10,094 nucleotides of DNA from contig CAITUF010000241.1 in NCBI GenBank assembly GCA_903895475.1, positions 1 through 10,094 on the forward strand, written 5' to 3'. Position numbers and translations under genes: made by a program. The notes below the pieces were generated by a model that saw only the letters and a program-made list of their open reading frames with translations, did not search any database and was not told the DNA's origin. Origin of the DNA: an uncultured Opitutia bacterium. GTDB lineage: Bacteria > Verrucomicrobiota > Verrucomicrobiia > Opitutales > UBA953. This document shows positions 5,123 to 10,094 of the stretch, one piece after another; position 1 is the first letter of the stretch, and each line of letters opens with the position of its first letter.

Positions 5123-7870
5123 ATGGCCATAAGCAACGATCTCGCCCGCGGGCTTAAAAAAGTCGACCATGACCTCGCGTTCATGATGGGGTGCTTTGTT
5201 GAGGTCCTCGAGCAGCTCGATCACAAGGACCTTGCCGGCACCTTGCCGTGGATGGGCAAGCGCAAGTTGCGCGGCGTGCAGATCTTTTCCTACCGCGGGG
5301 TGCAGGCCTACTCGATCGCTTTTCAGCTGCTGAACATGGTCGAGGAGAATGCCTCCGCTCAGTCCAAGCGTCTCCGTGAATCGAAGAATGGTTTAGCTTC
5401 CGACCCGGGCTCTTGGGGTCGGGCGTTGAATCGCCTGCGTGATTCTGGCCTCAGTGATAAGCAGGTCGCCAAGCGCCTCAATCGCATCCGCGTTGAGCCA
5501 GTGTTGACCGCGCACCCGACCGAAGCCAAGCGCGCCACCGTTCTCGAAATCCACCGCGAGATTTATAAGCTCCTCGTCCGTCGCGAAAACAGCATGTGGA
5601 CCGTCGCCGAACAGCGGGCGATTCGTGACGAGATTAAGGTCGCCCTCGAACGTCTCTGGCGCACCGGCGAATTTTATCAGCAGAAGCCCGACGTCCAGTC
5701 CGAGCTCCGGAATATCAATTACTTCCTCTCCAAGGTCTTTCCAGACGCTTTGGTTAGCATGGATTTGCGCCTGCGGCAGGCTTGGGAAGAGGCGGGTTTC
5801 TCGGCGGATAAGATCGAACATCCTGATTCGATGCCGATGGTCACCATGGGCACCTGGGTCGGCGGCGACCGCGACGGCCACCCATTGGTAACGGCCGACG
5901 TCACGACCCGGGCCTTGAACCTTTTCCGTTCGACGGCCTTAGATATCGCTAATGAGCGCCTGGAGACCCTCGGTCAGCGCCTTTCGCTGGGCGACCACCT
6001 CCAGCTCCCGCCCGCGGTCTTTGTGAAGCAGGTCGAAAAGCACGCAGCCGTCCAAGGCGAAGCCGGTGAAGCCGCCCTGAAGCGCAATATCGGCGAAACC
6101 TGGCGTCAGTATATTAACCTTATCCGCCTGCGTCTCCCCGAGACCGTGGGCGAGTGCGCTCCCGGCAAGCACAAGACCCCCGATGGCGTCATCGCCGACC
6201 TCCTCTTCCTGCGTGAGACGCTGATCGAAGTGGGCGCTGGCAACATTGCTCGCTACGAACTCGACCCGCTGATCCGATTCCTGCGGACGTTCGGGTTTCA
6301 CATGGCGACGTTGGACATTCGCCAGAACAGCGCTTTCCACGATAAGGCCATCGACCAGCTCATGGAAGCCGCTGGCTTAGCCGACACTGACTATGCGCGT
6401 TGGGATGAATCCCGTCGCCTTGGCTTCTTGGACTCGGAGCTCCGCTCGACCCGTCCTTTTATCCGCGAGCAGGCGAGCATCGGACCAGAAGCCGACGCCG
6501 TCATTGCCTGTCACCGCGCGCTCGTCGAGCACATCAAGCAATATGGTTCCGCTGGGTTGGGCGCGCTCATTGTCAGCATGACGCGTTCGGTGTCGGACCT
6601 TCTTTCCGTCTATCTCTTGGCGCGCGAAGCGGGTCTCACTGCCGGTGGTGCCGATGAACCTTACTGTCTGCTGCCCGTCGTCCCGCTCTTTGAAACCATT
6701 GATGACCTTGAGCGCAGCACGGCGATTCTAGATTCCTTCCTCTCGCATCCGATGACCCGCCGGACGCTTGAAATGCGCCGCGATACTGGCGTTACGGATG
6801 GCGTCACGCAGCAGGTCATGATCGGTTATTCCGACTCCAATAAGGATGGTGGTATCCTCGCCTCGCTCTGGAATCTCTACCGGGCCCAGCTGAACCTGAC
6901 GGCGGTGGGCGCCAAGCATGGTGTCCGCATCGTCTTCTTCCATGGCCGGGGTGGCACTATCTCCCGCGGTGCTGGCCCCACGCACCGCTTCATCGACGCG
7001 TTACCTCCTGGCAGTATCAATGGTGAGCTCCGTGTGACCGAACAGGGTGAGAGCATTACGCAGAAGTACGCCAACCACATCACTGCGGTGAACAACCTCG
7101 AGTTGTTGTCGGCCGGCGTCACGCAAAACACGTTGCTCAACAAAGATTTCGAGGCCGATGACGTTGCCTTGGGTAAAGTCATGGACCGCCTCGCGGAGTT
7201 CTCGCGCGAAGCGTATCAAGGCCTCATCCGTACGCCTAAATTCATCGAATTCTTCCGTCAGGCCACCCCGATTGACGTCATTGAAGCCAGCCGCATTGGT
7301 TCGCGTCCTTCGCGCCGGACGGGGGCGGCCTCGCTCGAGGATCTTCGCGCCATCCCGTGGGTGTTTGCTTGGAGCCAAGCCCGCTTTTACCTCTCCGGTT
7401 GGTATGGCGTCGGCTCTGCTTTGGCCCGCATGAAGGAAGAAGACCCCAAGGGCTTCGAACTCCTCCGTAAGCATTACGACGCCTGGGCGCCCTTGCGCTA
7501 TATGCTCAAGAATGCTTCGACGAGCGTTATGGCTGCCAACCGCAGTATGATGAAGCTCTACGGCTCAATGGTCACCGACAAGAAACTCCGCACGCAGTTC
7601 CTCGGGCGTATCCTCGCCGAGCATTCGCTCACCCGCAAGATGCTCAACGACCTCTCCGACTCGAAACTTACCGAAGGCCGCCCACGGTTGCTCAAGGTTA
7701 TCATGCTCCGCGAGGCCGCTATCGATCTTCTCCACGAGCAGCAGGTTGCCTTGCTCAAGGATTGGCGAAAGAAGCTGGTGGACGGCGAGCGCAAGGAAGC
7801 GGATGCCCTCATGCCGCAGATGCTTCTGTCGCTGAACGCCATCGCCGCTGGCCTGCAAGCCACGGGCTGA
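5123..7870 (+). CDS. ppc: Phosphoenolpyruvate carboxylase
   Basis: This 915-residue cytoplasmic enzyme adds bicarbonate to phosphoenolpyruvate to give oxaloacetate and phosphate, refilling the TCA cycle. Signature sites are present: VLTAHPTEAKRATV with catalytic His131, GTWVGGDRDGHP (243-254), the metal ligand Glu524 in PLFETIDDLE, Asp571 in GYSDSNKDGG, the mobile loop FHGRGGTISRGAG (606-618), RVTEQGE (637-643), GSRPSRRTG (726-734) and LRAIPWVFAW (741-750). The C-terminus AIAAGLQATG matches the family end but has Ala913 where E. coli has Asn881, one of four aspartate-inhibitor contacts; the Lys773 equivalent also seems absent. Length is slightly above E. coli (883). The ATG at 5123 was chosen over an in-frame TTG at 5078, which would add a basic 15-residue extension not typical of the family. 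Oxaloacetate made here is the substrate of citrate synthase, also in this window. No Shine-Dalgarno sequence is seen. Confidence 0.97.
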   Translation: MAISNDLARGLKKVDHDLAFMMGCFVEVLEQLDHKDLAGTLPWMGKRKLRGVQIFSYRGVQAYSIAFQLLNMVEENASAQSKRLRESKNGLASDPGSWGRALNRLRDSGLSDKQVAKRLNRIRVEPVLTAHPTEAKRATVLEIHREIYKLLVRRENSMWTVAEQRAIRDEIKVALERLWRTGEFYQQKPDVQSELRNINYFLSKVFPDALVSMDLRLRQAWEEAGFSADKIEHPDSMPMVTMGTWVGGDRDGHPLVTADVTTRALNLFRSTALDIANERLETLGQRLSLGDHLQLPPAVFVKQVEKHAAVQGEAGEAALKRNIGETWRQYINLIRLRLPETVGECAPGKHKTPDGVIADLLFLRETLIEVGAGNIARYELDPLIRFLRTFGFHMATLDIRQNSAFHDKAIDQLMEAAGLADTDYARWDESRRLGFLDSELRSTRPFIREQASIGPEADAVIACHRALVEHIKQYGSAGLGALIVSMTRSVSDLLSVYLLAREAGLTAGGADEPYCLLPVVPLFETIDDLERSTAILDSFLSHPMTRRTLEMRRDTGVTDGVTQQVMIGYSDSNKDGGILASLWNLYRAQLNLTAVGAKHGVRIVFFHGRGGTISRGAGPTHRFIDALPPGSINGELRVTEQGESITQKYANHITAVNNLELLSAGVTQNTLLNKDFEADDVALGKVMDRLAEFSREAYQGLIRTPKFIEFFRQATPIDVIEASRIGSRPSRRTGAASLEDLRAIPWVFAWSQARFYLSGWYGVGSALARMKEEDPKGFELLRKHYDAWAPLRYMLKNASTSVMAANRSMMKLYGSMVTDKKLRTQFLGRILAEHSLTRKMLNDLSDSKLTEGRPRLLKVIMLREAAIDLLHEQQVALLKDWRKKLVDGERKEADALMPQMLLSLNAIAAGLQATG

Positions 7871-7886
7871 GGCGCTTTGGGTTCAG

Positions 7887-7921
7887 GAGTCCCTCCGGTC
7901 TCGCTTGCGGGACCGGAACTC
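7887..7921. terminator. Hairpin between convergent ppc and membrane-protein gene
   Basis: Bases 7895-7904 pair with 7907-7916 (10 positions, one wobble, or 8 bp with a 6-base loop), extended by an outer GAGT/ACTC pairing at 7887-7890 and 7918-7921. It starts 17 bases after the ppc stop and ends 22 bases before the convergent stop. Neither side has a T-run, so it may act as an mRNA 3'-end stem or a Rho-assisted terminator rather than a classical one. Confidence 0.55.
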
Positions 7922-7942
7922 TCGTCGGTTACACTATGCCGT

Positions 7943-8422
7943 CTAGACGTGCTTCCAGAAGTCCATCAGGAACCGCGTGGCTAGTTGGCTTAGGAAAACG
8001 ATATTCCAAAAGATCAGCTGCAGGCCGAGCGAAGGGCCAAAGCCCATGCTGAGGACTTGGGCGGCGGCGCTGGTAACCAGCAGGACGACGGTCGCCGTGC
8101 AGAGCGAGATGACCAGGATCTCGACGGATTGAGGGATGAAGCCCGAGAGGCTAGTGTCTGCCATGCAGATGGCGGCAAAGGTGAGGGCGACGGATACGAT
8201 GCCGGTGAGGCCGATACCGATGGCGGAACCGTCCTTGCCGAAGAAGTGTTGGGCGGCGAGACGGCCGAGGATAGGGAGGTAGATTAGCACCATCGCCAGC
8301 GCTATCCAGAAGCCCGTACTGCCGTATTCTTGGCCGAGGATTTTGTGTGCGTAGTTCTCCGCCGCGCTCTTGATGACGGCTTCTTTGATCGAGGTCAGCG
8401 GATTGGCGAGGAGGAGGATCAC
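7943..8422 (-). CDS. Four-helix membrane protein of unknown function
   Basis: I do not recognise this 159-residue protein. It has a short hydrophobic N-terminal stretch (ILLLANPL), an amphipathic segment with charged residues (about 11-35), then four likely membrane helices at about 38-60, 67-88, 99-124 and 131-153, ending in FLMDFWKHV. Several helices contain small residues (Gly, Ala, Ser), consistent with tight packing. No catalytic or metal motif is visible. The start is GTG at 8420-8422 with no Shine-Dalgarno sequence. The frame stays open upstream into the preceding gene but I found no ATG there, so the exact N-terminus is uncertain. It is the last gene of a minus-strand run, 40 bases after the transglutaminase-like gene, and may be co-transcribed with it. 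Existence as a gene rests on the strong, regular hydrophobic pattern and the tight position. Confidence 0.75.
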   Translation of the reverse strand: MILLLANPLTSIKEAVIKSAAENYAHKILGQEYGSTGFWIALAMVLIYLPILGRLAAQHFFGKDGSAIGIGLTGIVSVALTFAAICMADTSLSGFIPQSVEILVISLCTATVVLLVTSAAAQVLSMGFGPSLGLQLIFWNIVFLSQLATRFLMDFWKHV

Positions 8423-8462
8423 GGGGGCAAGGAGTAGGTAATCTGGGCTCCGCTGTCGACGC

Positions 8463-9770
8463 TTAAGGCAGGCGCAGCTCGACGGTAAGTTCCTTGCCCG
8501 CCTCGGGTGTAATCGTCCGGGTGACCTCGCCGCACTTCACGGTGACCTTGCCGCCGGCGGCGGGGACTTCGACGCGGGTGACGTCATTCAGGTCTTTGTC
8601 TTCACCCTTGGTGGTGGCGGCTTGCGAAGTGCTGCCTTGGGTGACGGTCACTTCAGCGGCGACGCGCTTGTCACCCCGGTAGGCGCGAAGGGCGATATGG
8701 GTTTTGTCCGGCCCTACCGGCACTTTGCGGCCACCGTTGAGGGCATGGTAGGCGGCGGTGCGGTCGATGCCATGGACCTGTGTGGAGCGCAGGTTCCAGA
8801 CCATCGGGAAGGTCAGGCCCGTACGGGTCCAGGAGGACGCGTAGATCCAGGTTTCTTGTTTAGCCGGGTCGGCGGCGGCGGCGCGTTCCATGAACCAAGC
8901 GTGGTCCCAGCCCTTGGCATCCGGGTTATACTCGGTGACGCGCCAGCCAGCTTGCCACTGTAGGGAAAGCATCGGCGTGACTTCGGAGTCGTGCTTGGGT
9001 GCGCCATCGACGCCGAGCCAAACCTCAACCCAGTTGTGGTTGCCGTTGACGGTGACCCAGGTGGGGACGCCCGCAATGCGGGCGGGGATGCCGACCGAGC
9101 GGAAGGCGTCGCAGAGCAGAATGGAAAGGCCAGAGCACGAGGCCAGGCCTTGGCGCATGGAGTCGGGTGGGCTCTGGTTAGCAGCTCGACGACGTGTACT
9201 ATACTTCACGCCGACCTCGTCCTGAATCTTGGCGTTGATGAGTTTGGCGGCGGCGTCTCGTGATGGCGCGTCTTTGACCATGTCGCCGAAGCGCTTGAGG
9301 AAGTCGGCGCGCCATGGGTCGCGGGCCTCGTCGAGGCACGCATAGGGCAAGACATCGTTGAGGAAGATTGGCCAGGGTACCTGTTGGGCCCAGGGGAAAC
9401 GGTGGCGGGCTTCGAGGGCGAGGCGGATGTTTTCAGAGATCATCTCGCCGGTGACCTTGTGACGGTCGCTGGCGGGCATCGTCACGAGTAAGAAGTTCGC
9501 GCAATGGCGGGTCTCGACGTCAGGCGAGTTCAGGAGTTCTTTCCAGCCGGGCAGGGTGGCGGCTTCCTTAACCCATGCTTCGGTCGCAGCGGTTTCCTTG
9601 GGGTCGATGTTGGCCTTGTAGGTCACCTCCGGGCGCTCATCCGGAACGGGGCAGACCTCGGCGGGTAGGCTGGGAGCCTTGGGCGTAGCAGCGGTCGCGG
9701 CGGCATCTAGGGTGCTGAAACTGGCCAGCCCAATCAGGCAGAGGGTGGCGGCACGGAGGAGCAGGGGCAT
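8463..9770 (-). CDS. Secreted transglutaminase-like protein
   Basis: This 435-residue protein has an N-terminal signal peptide (about 1-28, core LLLRAATLCLIGLASF, Ala-rich cleavage region), so it is exported. The middle carries a transglutaminase-like, papain-fold domain: Cys212 in GLASCSGLSILLCDAF, followed by GIPARIAGVPTW, then His245 in GNHNWVEVW. The acid is probably Asp284 in EYNPDAKGWDHAWF, as in related proteins where this segment follows the His by about 40 residues. Residues 115-155 (FLNDVLPYACLDEARDPWR) match a conserved helical region preceding the core in this group. The C-terminal 80 residues (about 355-435) look beta-rich and Thr/Val-rich, like an Ig-type or carboxypeptidase-regulatory-like domain. 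Bacterial members may be cysteine proteases, amidases or crosslinking enzymes; the activity here is unknown. ATG 9770 gives the signal peptide directly. It lies 40 bases from both minus-strand neighbours. Confidence 0.87.
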   Translation of the reverse strand: MPLLLRAATLCLIGLASFSTLDAAATAATPKAPSLPAEVCPVPDERPEVTYKANIDPKETAATEAWVKEAATLPGWKELLNSPDVETRHCANFLLVTMPASDRHKVTGEMISENIRLALEARHRFPWAQQVPWPIFLNDVLPYACLDEARDPWRADFLKRFGDMVKDAPSRDAAAKLINAKIQDEVGVKYSTRRRAANQSPPDSMRQGLASCSGLSILLCDAFRSVGIPARIAGVPTWVTVNGNHNWVEVWLGVDGAPKHDSEVTPMLSLQWQAGWRVTEYNPDAKGWDHAWFMERAAAADPAKQETWIYASSWTRTGLTFPMVWNLRSTQVHGIDRTAAYHALNGGRKVPVGPDKTHIALRAYRGDKRVAAEVTVTQGSTSQAATTKGEDKDLNDVTRVEVPAAGGKVTVKCGEVTRTITPEAGKELTVELRLP

Positions 9771-9810
9771 AGTCGGAGGCTAGCCCAAGCCTCTTAAACG
9801 AAAAGCCCAA

Positions 9811-10094
9811 TTAGCGAGTCCACTCCTCTTTGGCCGAGGCCCAGAGGTCGTAGTTCAAGGGGCGCTTACCGGTCGGGACTAGGCGATAATACCCACCCGA
9901 GGCCTTGATGATGGCGAGCCCCGCGGCGACATCCCAGAGATTAGTGCCTGACTCATAATAGGTATCGGCGACCCCTTCGCCGACGTAGGCGAGCGCCAAG
10001 GCGGCGGAGCCAATCATCCGGATCTTTTTATAGCGTGAAACTTGACCCATGAAGACCGCCATCGCTGGTGCGGATTTGTCGGCTAGCGCTGGGA
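9811..10094 (-). CDS. Inositol monophosphatase-family phosphatase, C-terminal part (partial)
   Basis: The gene runs off the right edge; 93 C-terminal residues are visible, ending at TAA 9811-9813. They contain IRMIGSAALALAYVGEGVADTYYE and then NLWDVAAGLAIIKASGG. The latter is motif B of the Mg-dependent inositol monophosphatase family (WDxxAG), whose Asp binds metal. The family includes SuhB/inositol monophosphatase, histidinol phosphatase (HisN type), CysQ and fructose-1,6-bisphosphatase-like enzymes; the visible end cannot separate these. The metal-binding N-terminal motifs lie outside the window. An internal ATG at 10062 is not the start, since the same frame is open to the edge and family conservation extends upstream. 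It is the first visible gene of the minus-strand run with the transglutaminase-like and membrane-protein genes. Confidence 0.88.
   Translation of the reverse strand, partial: PALADKSAPAMAVFMGQVSRYKKIRMIGSAALALAYVGEGVADTYYESGTNLWDVAAGLAIIKASGGYYRLVPTGKRPLNYDLWASAKEEWTR

Noticed and set aside
5939..7474. Minus-strand frames of 133 and 157 codons antisense to ppc
   Set aside because: They sit inside conserved PEPC sequence and show no independent coding evidence.
1..10094. CRISPR array, insertion sequence, tRNA, phage or toxin-antitoxin genes
   Set aside because: I saw no regularly spaced repeats, transposase or integrase motifs, tRNA-like folds or small toxin-antitoxin pairs on reading both strands.

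Overview
The window is moderately high-GC bacterial chromosomal DNA with conserved housekeeping genes and no sign of phage, plasmid, insertion sequence or CRISPR. The protein styles suggest a Verrucomicrobiota-type organism, perhaps the Opitutae side. These are a secreted SGNH esterase of the kind common in Planctomycetes and Verrucomicrobia, a secreted transglutaminase-like protein, a hexameric-type citrate synthase, and translation starts without Shine-Dalgarno sequences. This placement is an inference and should be checked with the rnpB and citrate synthase sequences.

Left part, 1-2665. The C-terminal end of HisH (histidine biosynthesis) is followed after 31 bases by citrate synthase (gltA), whose start codon lies inside a strong predicted hairpin. 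gltA ends at a 13-bp bidirectional terminator. On the other side of the terminator, on the minus strand, is the RNase P RNA gene rnpB (about 1512-1880). It was recognised from its conserved core and from closing helices P1, P2 and P4. Next comes a plus-strand signal-peptide SGNH/GDSL hydrolase.

Middle, 2669-7870. A 785-residue Ski2-like DExH helicase runs on the minus strand, with its stop codon only 3 bases from that of the hydrolase. It is divergent, across 96 bases, from phosphoenolpyruvate carboxylase (ppc). PEPC supplies oxaloacetate, which citrate synthase condenses with acetyl-CoA, so the two plus-strand metabolic genes feed the same TCA-cycle entry point. The C-terminal aspartate-inhibition residues of E. 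coli PEPC appear only partly conserved here.

Right part, 7887-10094. A hairpin separates ppc from a convergent minus-strand run of three genes with about 40-base gaps, which may be one operon. In transcription order these are an inositol-monophosphatase-family enzyme (cut by the window edge), a secreted transglutaminase-like protein, and an unrecognised four-helix membrane protein with a GTG start.

I found no convincing new multi-gene system. The points most worth a second look are the gltA start-codon hairpin, the changed PEPC inhibitor site, the helicase with a DEYQ motif II and a long unassigned C-terminal half, and the orphan membrane protein.
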